From contig CAJWRL010000019.1 in NCBI GenBank assembly GCA_913046125.1, forward strand, positions 1-13,601: a stretch of 13,601 nucleotides of DNA, read 5' to 3'. Numbering within the stretch: the first letter of the stretch is position 1; the number at the start of each line of letters is the position of its first letter. Position numbers and translations under genes: made by a program. A model generated the notes under the pieces. It ran no database searches and was not told the DNA's origin. It saw only the letters and a program-made list of their open reading frames with translations. The DNA is from an uncultured Gammaproteobacteria bacterium. Lineage in GTDB: Bacteria > Pseudomonadota > Gammaproteobacteria > GCA-002705445 > GCA-002716945. This document shows, one piece after another, positions 1-6,961 of the stretch.

Positions 1-488
1 CTAGGCATTAGCATTACAAGATTACAAGGTTTTGTATCACTGTTTAGTTGATGAGTTATTATATCTTGCCATGCCGTTATACATGCATCCATCGATCCAG
101 GCAGAACAAAAATGAATGTTTTATTCGCAACACCTGCAATTGCCCTCGACTGAAGAGATGAGGTTTTAATCTTTTCAAAAGACTTTTGTCGAAATAGTTC
201 ACCAAAACCATCTATAGTTTTATCCATCAATGGAATTACTGCTTCAGGTGTTCCATCTGAGCCAGTTATACCAGTACCCCCGCTCAGTATTATTACATCA
301 ACCTTATTATTTAAAATATTATCAGATACAACTTTCCTGATTTCATAAATATTATCTTTGACAATAGTTTTATCTAAAACAATATGCCCATCATTTTCTA
401 TAAGATGTTTGAGTTTTTTACCCGACTTATCTGTATCATCTGTCCTAGTATCAGATACAATTACAACTACAATATTAAGTTTTTTCAT
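1..488 (-). CDS. moaB: Molybdopterin adenylyltransferase-family protein MoaB (C-terminus cut by window edge)
   Basis: The 162 visible residues match the MoaB/MogA family over their whole length. The signature GGTGITGSDGTPEA (about residues 70-83) is followed by GFGELFR (94-100), the conserved SLQSRAIAGVANKT block (111-124) and LPGS (129-132). In the family this fold binds molybdopterin and adenylates it with ATP during molybdenum cofactor synthesis in the cytoplasm. The order of motifs is closer to E. coli MoaB (about 170 residues) than to MogA; whether MoaB is the active enzyme varies between species. No stop codon is reached before position 1, so probably fewer than about ten residues are missing. 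The ATG start has no clear Shine-Dalgarno sequence. The gene is divergent from the pseudouridine synthase gene, with only 30 bases between the two starts. No other molybdenum cofactor gene is visible. Confidence 0.9.
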   Translation of the reverse strand, partial: MKKLNIVVVIVSDTRTDDTDKSGKKLKHLIENDGHIVLDKTIVKDNIYEIRKVVSDNILNNKVDVIILSGGTGITGSDGTPEAVIPLMDKTIDGFGELFRQKSFEKIKTSSLQSRAIAGVANKTFIFVLPGSMDACITAWQDIITHQLNSDTKPCNLVMLMP

Positions 489-498
489 GATTTATTAA

Positions 499-504
499 TA
501 TAAT
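499..504 (+). promoter_or_regulatory. Candidate -10 box (TATAAT) for the pseudouridine synthase gene
   Basis: A perfect TATAAT lies in the 30-base gap between the divergent moaB and rluB-type starts. A weak -35 match, TTAAGT at 475-480, lies 18 bases upstream inside moaB. If used, transcription would start near 511 and leave an untranslated leader of only about 8 bases, so the rluB-type mRNA would be nearly leaderless. The region is very AT-rich, so a chance match is possible. Confidence 0.35.
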
Positions 505-518
505 CAATTATTTAGAAT

Positions 519-1223
519 ATGTATAGGGTACAAAAATTACTTTCCAAGATTGGCTACTGTTCAAGAAGATCTGCAGAACAACTTATTGAATCCGGTAAAA
601 TAAAGATTAATGACAAAATAGTGTCACTGGGGGATAAATGGTATCGAGGAGACATAGTGAAGGTCAATGATAAGCAGATTGATTTGACATTAGCATTTGA
701 TCAAGTAGTTGAAATTATAAAATATTACAAGCCAATTGGGGAAGTTGTAAGCATGAGAGATTCATATAATTCAAATAGTGTATTCGATCATTTACCTGAA
801 GTTAAAGGAAAATGGATAAATATCGGCAGATTAGATTTAAATACATCAGGTTTAATTTTGTTTACAAATAATGGAGATCTTGCAAATAAAATAATGCATC
901 CATCTAATAATTTCGATAGAGAATACCTTGTAGAAACTGATAAACCTATTTCTCAAGACTCTATGAGAGCCCTGCTAAAGGGTGTTCCTATAAATGATGG
1001 TCAGATCGGTAAATTTAATCACATATCAAAAAAGAGAACCAAGATATATAGCATTATCTTATCAACAGGTAAAAACAGAGAAATACGAAACTCTCTCACA
1101 CAAGTTAGTATAAAGACTATATCTTTACATAGAATTAGATATTCACAAATTCTAATCGGAGATCTTAAACCAGGAGAATATAGAAATTTAAATATTTCAG
1201 AAAGAGCTAGTTTTTCAATTTAA
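519..1223 (+). CDS. rluB: 23S rRNA pseudouridine synthase, RsuA/RluB family
   Basis: This cytoplasmic enzyme isomerises a specific uridine in ribosomal RNA to pseudouridine; E. coli RluB modifies U2605 of 23S rRNA. The 234-residue protein has an N-terminal S4 RNA-binding domain (about residues 2-50, starting RVQKLLSKIG). The RsuA-family catalytic domain follows, with KPIGEVVS (71-78) and the active-site motif GRLDLNTSGL (103-112), where D106 is the expected catalytic aspartate. HPS (127-129) and TGKNREIR (183-190) correspond to RluB blocks. The central region looks most like RluB, while the end (LKPGEYRNL) also recalls RsuA, so the exact target is less sure than the family. It is shorter than E. 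coli RluB because it lacks the basic C-terminal tail. The start is well placed at the beginning of the S4 domain. Its last 17 bases overlap the end of the Smr gene on the other strand. Confidence 0.88.
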   Translation: MYRVQKLLSKIGYCSRRSAEQLIESGKIKINDKIVSLGDKWYRGDIVKVNDKQIDLTLAFDQVVEIIKYYKPIGEVVSMRDSYNSNSVFDHLPEVKGKWINIGRLDLNTSGLILFTNNGDLANKIMHPSNNFDREYLVETDKPISQDSMRALLKGVPINDGQIGKFNHISKKRTKIYSIILSTGKNREIRNSLTQVSIKTISLHRIRYSQILIGDLKPGEYRNLNISERASFSI

Positions 1224-1701
1224 CTTTTAGAACTCCTATCCCCCCATCTCTATCCATAGCTGTACATGCAGCGTTCACAATTCTACAAGTTTTTATAAAT
1301 GCCTGAGCCGTGATTTTTATTTTGGGTATTTTATCAATACTATTTTTCCCTTTTCCACAAATGATCTTTATAAATTTGATATCATGTGTGTATGCATAAG
1401 AGAAAAAGTCATTTAACTTACTAATAGAATCTTTTATTGTCTCTCCATGTAAATCTATCTGTGTTTTAATATCTGTTGTACTTTTCTTTTTTAGTTTGTT
1501 CAACACATAATCTTGCACGCCATTACCTTTATATTCAAAGTCTCCTGTATTATTATCAATAGTAGAAATATACTCAAAATCACTGTCCAGAGCGACCTCT
1601 TCATAATCCTTTATGACATCATCAGAATTATCATTAAACTCTGCATCTTTTGCATTATTGAGCCATTCCTCTAATTCTTTAATTTTTTTGCCTTTTTTCA
1701 T
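1207..1701 (-). CDS. Smr-domain protein (SmrA/SmrB-like putative endonuclease)
   Basis: The 164-residue protein has a charged, acidic N-terminal half (residues 1-80, probably flexible) and a C-terminal Smr domain (about 80-163). Landmarks are IDLHG (82-86), GKG (116-118) and DGGIG (152-156), followed by a short beta strand to the end. In the family, Smr domains are nucleases related to the MutS2 C-terminus; E. coli SmrB cleaves mRNA between collided ribosomes. The LDLHG histidine is present, but the second motif, usually HGKG or HGHG, reads CGKG (115-118), so a conserved histidine is replaced by cysteine. The length is close to E. coli SmrB (about 180). No Shine-Dalgarno sequence is evident at the ATG. 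Its 3' end overlaps the rRNA pseudouridine synthase gene tail to tail. The family is clear; nuclease activity and the choice between SmrA and SmrB are not. Confidence 0.82.
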   Translation of the reverse strand: MKKGKKIKELEEWLNNAKDAEFNDNSDDVIKDYEEVALDSDFEYISTIDNNTGDFEYKGNGVQDYVLNKLKKKSTTDIKTQIDLHGETIKDSISKLNDFFSYAYTHDIKFIKIICGKGKNSIDKIPKIKITAQAFIKTCRIVNAACTAMDRDGGIGVLKVKLKN

Positions 1702-1743
1702 ACCAAATAGAGATATACTATGATTTTCATCATATCTACATAT

Positions 1744-1747
1744 GGAG
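1744..1747 (+). promoter_or_regulatory. Ribosome binding site that sets the surE start at GTG 1753
   Basis: GGAG lies 5 bases before the GTG at 1753. The upstream in-frame ATG at 1720 has no comparable site and would add eleven residues not found before the conserved NILLSNDDG start of SurE. The site therefore supports the shorter product. Confidence 0.75.
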
Positions 1748-1752
1748 TATTT

Positions 1753-2484
1753 GTGAATATATTGTTGTCAAATGATGATGGTTGTAAATCACTTGGACTA
1801 AAAGTTTTGAGAAATGCTCTAGGTAGTTTTGGGACCGTTCTTACAGTTTCACCTCACAAAGATATTAGCGCTTCAAGTAGCTGTCTTAGTGTACATCGTC
1901 CAGTTAAAACGGTGATGATCTCTGAAAGATTCTACAAGGTCTATGGTACTCCTGCTGATTGTGTCCACATAGGTAGCAGAGGTATATTAAAAAAGTACCC
2001 AGATGTTGTATTCAGTGGTATAAATTTTGGTTCAAACATGGGCGATGATGTCGTTTACTCCGGTACTGTAGGTGCAGCTATTGAGGGAAGACATGCAAAA
2101 CTAGGAAGCTATGCGATTTCTATTAATTCAAGAGATCCTAAATATATAGATGATCTTCCACAAAAGACTAAGTATGTATTAGATTTTGTATTTACTAAAC
2201 TGCAAACACTAAAGACAGTGTTTAATATTAATATTCCTGATATACCTTTTTCAAAAATAAAGGGAATAAGGGTTTCATTACTGGGAAAAAGAAAGATATC
2301 TAAAAAAGCAAAAAAAACTCTGAATAAGAAAAATACTTTTTATGAAATTGGAGACGTTGGCATGGGTATTTATACAAAAGGCACTGATTTTCATAACACA
2401 AAAGAAGGTTATATCTCAGTTACACCTATAATGATTGATATGACAGATACCGTGGTTTATAAGAAATTACAAAAATTATTATGA
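1753..2484 (+). CDS. surE: 5'/3'-nucleotidase SurE
   Basis: SurE is a metal-dependent phosphatase that removes phosphate from nucleoside monophosphates and short polyphosphates; in E. coli it is tied to stress and stationary-phase survival. The start used here is GTG 1753, giving 243 residues beginning MNILLSNDDG, the normal SurE N-terminus with metal-binding D8 and D9. An in-frame ATG at 1720 would add an untypical leader. Other family blocks are SASSSCLS (39-46), YGTPADCV (64-71) and PDVVFSGINFGSNMGDDV (83-100), with N91 as expected metal ligand, followed by VYSGTVGAAIEG (101-112). The length is close to the E. coli protein (253). The stop overlaps the pcm start in ATGA, so the two are probably translationally coupled. 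Smr diverges from it, with about 50 bases between their starts. Confidence 0.95.
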   Translation: MNILLSNDDGCKSLGLKVLRNALGSFGTVLTVSPHKDISASSSCLSVHRPVKTVMISERFYKVYGTPADCVHIGSRGILKKYPDVVFSGINFGSNMGDDVVYSGTVGAAIEGRHAKLGSYAISINSRDPKYIDDLPQKTKYVLDFVFTKLQTLKTVFNINIPDIPFSKIKGIRVSLLGKRKISKKAKKTLNKKNTFYEIGDVGMGIYTKGTDFHNTKEGYISVTPIMIDMTDTVVYKKLQKLL

Positions 2485-3152
2485 ATATAAATGAAGTAAA
2501 AGGTGCTGGACTCACCTCCGAAGCAGTTAGAAGAAAATTAGGTGAAGAATTGAAAACTTTAGGAATTAAAAATAATGAGGTAATAGATCTAGTATCTAGT
2601 ATGCCGAGACATTTATTCATCGATTCTGCATTAACAAATAGAGCATATGAGAACGTATCTTTACCAATAGGATTTAGACAGACAATATCTCAGCCTTATA
2701 TAGTCGCAAAAATGACAGAATTAATTCACGAAATGACGTCAATGAAAAACGTGTTAGAAATTGGAACAGGCTCAGGCTATCAAACGTCAATTCTGTCAAT
2801 GCTATTTGATAAAGTCACGACTATTGAAAGAATAAAATCATTACATGACATATCCAAAGAGAGACTATCAAAATTGGGCTTTAAAAATATAACTTATAAA
2901 TTAGGAGATGGTCATTTGGGACATAAAAATAATGCTCCATATGATGCAATTATTATAACAGCTGCCGCGTCTAGCATTCCGTCATTATTGGTTGATCAAC
3001 TATCAGTATCTGGACGAATTGTTCTGCCTATGAAAATGAATGATGGTCAGAGACTAATTAAACTTAAAAATACTAAGAGTGGATTGGTAAAGAAAATTAT
3101 CGAAGAGGTAGTTTTTGTTCCAATGCTTGATGGCATTGAGAGTGATGAATAA
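2481..3152 (+). CDS. pcm: Protein-L-isoaspartate O-methyltransferase
   Basis: Pcm uses S-adenosylmethionine to methylate isoaspartyl residues in aged proteins, starting their repair. The 223-residue sequence is complete. It shows MPRHLFID (41-48), the substrate-side block QTISQPYIVA (67-76), the SAM-binding motif VLEIGTGSGYQT (91-102), and DAIIITAAA (155-163), followed by GRIVLPM (178-184). It starts inside the last bases of surE (ATGA overlap), and its end overlaps the next gene by about 8 bases, so surE, pcm and the YqaA-like gene form one operon. The surE-pcm pairing is classical in Gammaproteobacteria, where nlpD and rpoS usually follow; neither is present here. Confidence 0.96.
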   Translation: MNINEVKGAGLTSEAVRRKLGEELKTLGIKNNEVIDLVSSMPRHLFIDSALTNRAYENVSLPIGFRQTISQPYIVAKMTELIHEMTSMKNVLEIGTGSGYQTSILSMLFDKVTTIERIKSLHDISKERLSKLGFKNITYKLGDGHLGHKNNAPYDAIIITAAASSIPSLLVDQLSVSGRIVLPMKMNDGQRLIKLKNTKSGLVKKIIEEVVFVPMLDGIESDE

Positions 3153-3705
3153 GTACTTAGAATCTATTATTAATACATGTGGGTCTGTAAAAGCAATTTT
3201 GTACCTTAGGCTATTGAGTTTTACAGAGTCAATCTTCTTTCCAATTCCAACTGATGCACTATTAGCACCAATGGTCATGTCAGGTAAACATAATTGGATC
3301 AGTATTTCTATTACGGCTACAATTTGGTCTGTATTAGGAGGAATCGTTGGCTACTACTTAGGCTATTATCTATATGATGTTGTAGAACCATATTTACATA
3401 ATCTTGGGAAGTACGAGCAGTATTTAATTGCTAAAAATTATTTTCAAACATATGGAATCATTTTTCTATTTATAGCTGCGTTCACACCGATACCATACAA
3501 AGTTTTTACTATCTCAGCTGGAGTATTAAATTATAATATCGTTCTGTTTATATTAATTTCAGTTTTTGGTAGAGGAGCAAGATTTTTCCTTGTATCACTT
3601 GTCTGTTTCAAATATGGTCAATATATGCTGATGGTTATTAATAAATATCTTTTATTGATTGGTACTCTAATAATCATATTATTTGCTATTGCGCTATGGA
3701 TATAA
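3145..3705 (+). CDS. YqaA/VTT (SNARE-associated, DedA-like) inner-membrane protein
   Basis: This 186-residue integral membrane protein has the VTT-domain pattern. A re-entrant or membrane segment holds FTESIFFPIPTDALL (26-40), then SVLGGIVGYYLGYYL (62-76), then FTPIPYKVFTISAG (113-126), and further membrane segments at about 131-155 and 165-186. Related DedA and VTT proteins are membrane proteins linked to lipid scrambling or ion-coupled transport; the role of this subgroup is not settled. The start is set at ATG 3145, 8 bases inside the end of pcm. Upstream in-frame starts (TTG 3115, ATG 3130) would extend the overlap and add residues not typical of the family. GAGAG at 3138-3142 is close to this ATG, perhaps too close to be ideal. 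The gene ends in a 12-base tail-to-tail overlap with the DUF498 gene. Confidence 0.82.
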   Translation: MNKYLESIINTCGSVKAILYLRLLSFTESIFFPIPTDALLAPMVMSGKHNWISISITATIWSVLGGIVGYYLGYYLYDVVEPYLHNLGKYEQYLIAKNYFQTYGIIFLFIAAFTPIPYKVFTISAGVLNYNIVLFILISVFGRGARFFLVSLVCFKYGQYMLMVINKYLLLIGTLIIILFAIALWI

Positions 3706-4068
3706 AATCGAGACAAAGGATCTTTTTTCTGACAGTAATAGATTATGTGTTTTACAAGCAGACTCTGTATTCATGAACTCTAGTCCTTTATTTAGTTTAT
3801 GCATATGTTTTATTAGGTCCTGACTTAATATGATGTTTTTTTCACCTGTGCCAATCAGTACAAGATTCACTGATGCAAAATAATTTTGTAAATCTTTAAT
3901 TGTTATAGATTCAGGCTTAAGAACAGAAAAAGTTGAAATATTATCCTGATGAAAAACTATTGGCTCAATATAGTTAGAATTTGAAAAATAAATAGTCCTA
4001 TCTGAATATTTTTTTATATTAAAGTTATTATTATTCCTATCTTCAACGAGTTCCATAATACCAAGCAT
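3694..4068 (-). CDS. Mth938/DUF498 domain protein
   Basis: The sequence is up to 124 residues long and consists of one Mth938-like (DUF498) domain. Family landmarks are LVLIGTG (69-75), then EFMNTESACKTHNLLLSEKR (97-116), ending in a hydrophobic strand. The family includes mitochondrial NDUFAF3, a complex I assembly factor; bacterial members are small soluble proteins without an established function. The start is uncertain. ATG 4068 gives the longest product, while ATG 4056 (beginning MELVEDRN) gives 120 residues, and neither has a Shine-Dalgarno sequence. The gene is divergent from hom and overlaps the YqaA-like gene at its 3' end. No respiratory complex gene is nearby to support a link to complex I. 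Confidence 0.82.
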   Translation of the reverse strand: MLGIMELVEDRNNNNFNIKKYSDRTIYFSNSNYIEPIVFHQDNISTFSVLKPESITIKDLQNYFASVNLVLIGTGEKNIILSQDLIKHMHKLNKGLEFMNTESACKTHNLLLSEKRSFVSILYP

Positions 4069-4082
4069 TTAAGATTTATTAG

Positions 4083-4091
4083 TGATATTAT
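4083..4091 (+). promoter_or_regulatory. Candidate extended -10 promoter for hom-thrC
   Basis: TGATATTAT is an extended -10 element (TG, one base, TATTAT) in the 46-base gap between the divergent DUF498 and hom genes. Transcription would start near 4098, leaving about 17 bases of leader. No good -35 box is visible. The leader is too short for a threonine attenuator or riboswitch. Confidence 0.35.
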
Positions 4092-4102
4092 ATCCTCATT
4101 AT

Positions 4103-4109
4103 AGAGGAG
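4103..4109 (+). promoter_or_regulatory. Strong ribosome binding site of hom
   Basis: AGAGGAG is an almost full anti-16S match, 5 bases before ATG 4115, and decides this start. A second ATG at 4111, in another frame, opens a three-codon reading frame (4111-4122) that overlaps the hom start; it is only one base from this site and so less likely to be used. Confidence 0.7.
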
Positions 4110-4114
4110 TATGA

Positions 4115-5398
4115 ATGATTAAAATAGGCGTATGTGGATTTGGAACAGTCGGCCAGAGTTTTGTAAATCATGTTCTTGCTTACAAAGAAAAAATAATTAA
4201 AAACTGTGGCAGAGATATATGTATATCAATTATTGCAGACAGGTCAATTGAGAGAAAAAAATTTAAGACCGAAAGCATTGAGTTCACCTCAGATATTTTG
4301 AGCGTTTTAGATTCAGATTGCGATTTAGTCGTCGAGCTAATAGGTGGTACTGATTTAGCCTATGACCTCGTTAAAGGAGCAATTAGTAAAAAAAAGTCAG
4401 TCATAACAGCTAATAAAGCCCTAATTGCAGAGAAAGGTGAAGATCTTTTTGAATTGTCAAATAAGCAAAATAGTTATATTGGTTACGAGGCTTCAGTTGC
4501 AGGAGCTATCCCAGTTATAAGCTCTTTAAAACATAATATGCTAAATGAAAATATCATATCAATCAGCGGTATTATCAATGGGACATCTAATTATATTCTT
4601 GATCAGATGTCATCTGCGAAAAAGAGCTTTAAAGACGCGTTGAAAAATGCCCAGGAACTTGGATATGCTGAGGCTGACCCATCATTTGATATCGGGGGAT
4701 TTGACGCTGCCCATAAGATTTCCATACTTGCAAATATTGCTTTTGACATAAAATCTCCATATAAAAATATGCACATAGAGGGCATTGAATCGATTGAAAG
4801 TATGGATATTGATTATGCTAGCGAGCTTGGTTATAAAATCAAACATATTGCAACGGCGCGATCGAATGATTCTCAAATTGAATGCAAAGTTCATCCTGCT
4901 TTGGTAAATAAAAAAAATATCCTATCAAAAATTGATGGTGTGATGAATGCTGTCAAAGTTATAGGAGATAAGTTTGGAACATCTATGTTATACGGGCATG
5001 GAGCAGGGGGTGCTGCCACAGCGTCTGCAGTTGTATCAAATATTATTGACTACTGCATTCATTTAGATAGAAAAGTAAAAAGCAAGCCTGATCCCATTGG
5101 TTCTGGCTCTAGAGAATTAGTAGATATTCAAAATATCTCTAATCAATATTATCTTAGGATGTTTGCTAATGATGTACCCGGAGTAATGGCTGACATTACT
5201 TCCACACTAGCGAAGCATCAAATTAGTATTGAAGCAGTCACTCAGCATGAACCTTTTGAAAACGAAAAATTAATTCCAGTTGTAATGATTACAAATTCAG
5301 TAAGATATAAAAATATTTTATCTGCTATTAACAAAATAGAGACTATGGATAACATAATCGGAGACATTAATCTTATTAGGGTGTTCAATGACGACTGA
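4115..5398 (+). CDS. hom: Homoserine dehydrogenase
   Basis: This cytoplasmic enzyme reduces aspartate 4-semialdehyde to homoserine with NAD(P)H, the branch point to threonine and methionine. The 427-residue protein is monofunctional, with no aspartokinase domain. The nucleotide-binding motif is GFGTVG (8-13), then TANKALI (98-104) with K101. The catalytic domain has YEASVAGAIP (124-133), GIINGTSNYIL (152-162) and AEADPSFDIGGFDAAHK (185-201), whose D197 and K201 match the catalytic pair of the yeast enzyme. A C-terminal ACT domain (about 345-423, starting YYLRMFANDVPGVMADI) is the usual site of threonine feedback control. Its last 11 bases overlap thrC. The kinase and homoserine kinase genes must lie elsewhere, as in pseudomonads. 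Confidence 0.96.
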   Translation: MIKIGVCGFGTVGQSFVNHVLAYKEKIIKNCGRDICISIIADRSIERKKFKTESIEFTSDILSVLDSDCDLVVELIGGTDLAYDLVKGAISKKKSVITANKALIAEKGEDLFELSNKQNSYIGYEASVAGAIPVISSLKHNMLNENIISISGIINGTSNYILDQMSSAKKSFKDALKNAQELGYAEADPSFDIGGFDAAHKISILANIAFDIKSPYKNMHIEGIESIESMDIDYASELGYKIKHIATARSNDSQIECKVHPALVNKKNILSKIDGVMNAVKVIGDKFGTSMLYGHGAGGAATASAVVSNIIDYCIHLDRKVKSKPDPIGSGSRELVDIQNISNQYYLRMFANDVPGVMADITSTLAKHQISIEAVTQHEPFENEKLIPVVMITNSVRYKNILSAINKIETMDNIIGDINLIRVFNDD

Positions 5399-6794
5399 CA
5401 ACATACAACCACTTATTTATAAGAGTACAAGAGGGCAAGCGAAAGAACTTTATTTTAAAGATGTAATTTTCGAAGGACTAGCCAGTGACGGTGGCTTGTA
5501 TATTCCATCTGTTTGGCCAAAGCTAGACAATGATCTCATTACTGAATTTAAAAACATGTCTTATCAAGATATAGCCTTCCATATATTTAAGCCTTACATC
5601 GACACATCAATATCTGATGATAAGCTGAAAGAAATAATATTTGAGTCTTATAACAAGTTTACTAATGATGAAATAACTCCTTTAAATCAAATAGAAGAAA
5701 AAGAGTATCTGCTTGAATTGTTTCATGGACCTACTTACGCATTCAAGGATATTGCAATGCAATTTATATCTAGGCTAATGGATTACTATCTTACTGCAGA
5801 TAATAAAAAAATTAATATATTAGGTGCAACATCAGGGGATACTGGATCAGCAGCGATATATGGATTTGAATCTGTACAGTCATCGAATGTTTTTATTCTT
5901 CATCCACACAACCTAATATCACCTACGCAAAGGAAGTTTATGACTACAGTGTCATCAAAAAATATTATTAATATTGCAATAAAAGGAAACTTTGATGATT
6001 GTCAGAATCTTATCAAAGAGGTATTTTCAGACGAAGAGTATAAGAAATCAAAGAACTTAGGTGCGATAAATTCTATTAACTGGGCTAGAATTATGTGCCA
6101 AATTACTTACTATTTTTACGCAGCAAGCAGAATCTCGGATATTGAAAACGTTGTATTTTCAGTTCCAACAGGAAACTTCGGGGACATATTAGCTGGATAT
6201 ATCTCAAAAAAAATGGGACTAAATTTTAGGAAACTTATAATTGGAACTAATGAAAATAATATTCTCGATCGTACTCTGAAAACGGGAGAACATGCTGTGA
6301 AAGATGTTATAAGCACATCATCCCCGAGCATTGATATTCAGATATCTAGTAATTTTGAGAGATTAATATATGATGCCTGTAAGGATTCAAATGTTGTCTC
6401 GGACTTAATGGAAAATTTAAAAAATAAAGGCTCATACAAATTATCTAATGAAATGAGAGAGTACATAGGTACCTATTTTTCATCTGATACTGCAAATAAA
6501 AAAGAAGTTGAAGAAATAATTTTAAGCTATTTTAAAAAATATGATATTACCTTAGATCCACATACTGCTGTCGGAGTCATGTGTGGCAAAAAACAAAAAT
6601 TATCTGAAGATATTCTGGTAACTTTGTCTACAGCTCATCCAGCAAAATTTAAGGAAACAGTATCAGAAATTATATCTGATAACTCTTTTATTACTGATAA
6701 AGTGAAATCCCTAGACACACTTGAGGAACATATGATTATAGCCAACAAGAATGCTAAAGATATTAAAAAACTGATCGACAATCACGTAGCATGA
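5388..6794 (+). CDS. thrC: Threonine synthase
   Basis: ThrC is a pyridoxal phosphate enzyme that converts O-phosphohomoserine to threonine. The 468 residues include YKSTRG (11-16), the N-terminal LASDGGLYIP (31-40), and LFHGPTYAFKDIAMQF (111-126), where K120 is the expected PLP-binding lysine. They also include the phosphate-binding ATSGDTGSAA (147-156), LHPHNLISPTQRKFMTT (171-187) and PTGNFGDILAGY. The length is usual for the long bacterial/fungal type of threonine synthase. Translation starts inside the end of hom in another frame, so the two are one operon and probably coupled. thrB is not present. The stop codon overlaps the start of a small membrane-protein gene (ATGA). Confidence 0.96.
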   Translation: MTTDNIQPLIYKSTRGQAKELYFKDVIFEGLASDGGLYIPSVWPKLDNDLITEFKNMSYQDIAFHIFKPYIDTSISDDKLKEIIFESYNKFTNDEITPLNQIEEKEYLLELFHGPTYAFKDIAMQFISRLMDYYLTADNKKINILGATSGDTGSAAIYGFESVQSSNVFILHPHNLISPTQRKFMTTVSSKNIINIAIKGNFDDCQNLIKEVFSDEEYKKSKNLGAINSINWARIMCQITYYFYAASRISDIENVVFSVPTGNFGDILAGYISKKMGLNFRKLIIGTNENNILDRTLKTGEHAVKDVISTSSPSIDIQISSNFERLIYDACKDSNVVSDLMENLKNKGSYKLSNEMREYIGTYFSSDTANKKEVEEIILSYFKKYDITLDPHTAVGVMCGKKQKLSEDILVTLSTAHPAKFKETVSEIISDNSFITDKVKSLDTLEEHMIIANKNAKDIKKLIDNHVA

Positions 6795-6961
6795 GAGTTC
6801 TTTTAATATTATTTTTCGCGATATTAGCCCTTGGTTTTTTGAGAAAAAAAATTGATGATAGATTTGAATTTATTCATTATCTATTACAATTAGCTTTTTA
6901 TGCACTAATAATTTTATTTATATATATATTAGGAATGCACTTCTTGGGAAATAGTATTTAA
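6791..6961 (+). CDS. Unrecognised 56-residue membrane microprotein coupled to thrC
   Basis: A complete small reading frame starts with the ATG of an ATGA overlap with the thrC stop and ends in TAA. The 56-residue product is very hydrophobic. Residues 2-17 (RVLLILFFAILALGFL) form a first membrane segment, followed by a charged turn, RKKIDDRFEF (18-27). A second segment follows at about 30-49 (YLLQLAFYALIILFIYILGM). It looks like a small two-pass inner-membrane protein with a short charged loop. I do not recognise the family. The start overlap, the exact fit of the frame between thrC and trxB, and the lack of other use for this 170-base stretch argue that it is real. It could be a relict, since an AT-rich stretch of this length easily encodes hydrophobic residues. 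The stop directly abuts the trxB stop on the opposite strand. Confidence 0.62.
   Translation: MRVLLILFFAILALGFLRKKIDDRFEFIHYLLQLAFYALIILFIYILGMHFLGNSI

Noticed and set aside
1702..1752. Small inverted repeat ATGAT/ATCAT and TATACT box between smr and surE
   Set aside because: The arms are only five AT-rich bases, and the best -35 word is 20 bases from the box; this is not above chance in such DNA.
4069..4114. Possible threonine attenuator or riboswitch before hom
   Set aside because: Only 46 bases separate the divergent genes, with no leader peptide rich in threonine or isoleucine and no terminator hairpin.
4603..4894. Two short minus-strand open frames inside hom
   Set aside because: Both are opposite the conserved catalytic part of homoserine dehydrogenase and resemble no protein family.
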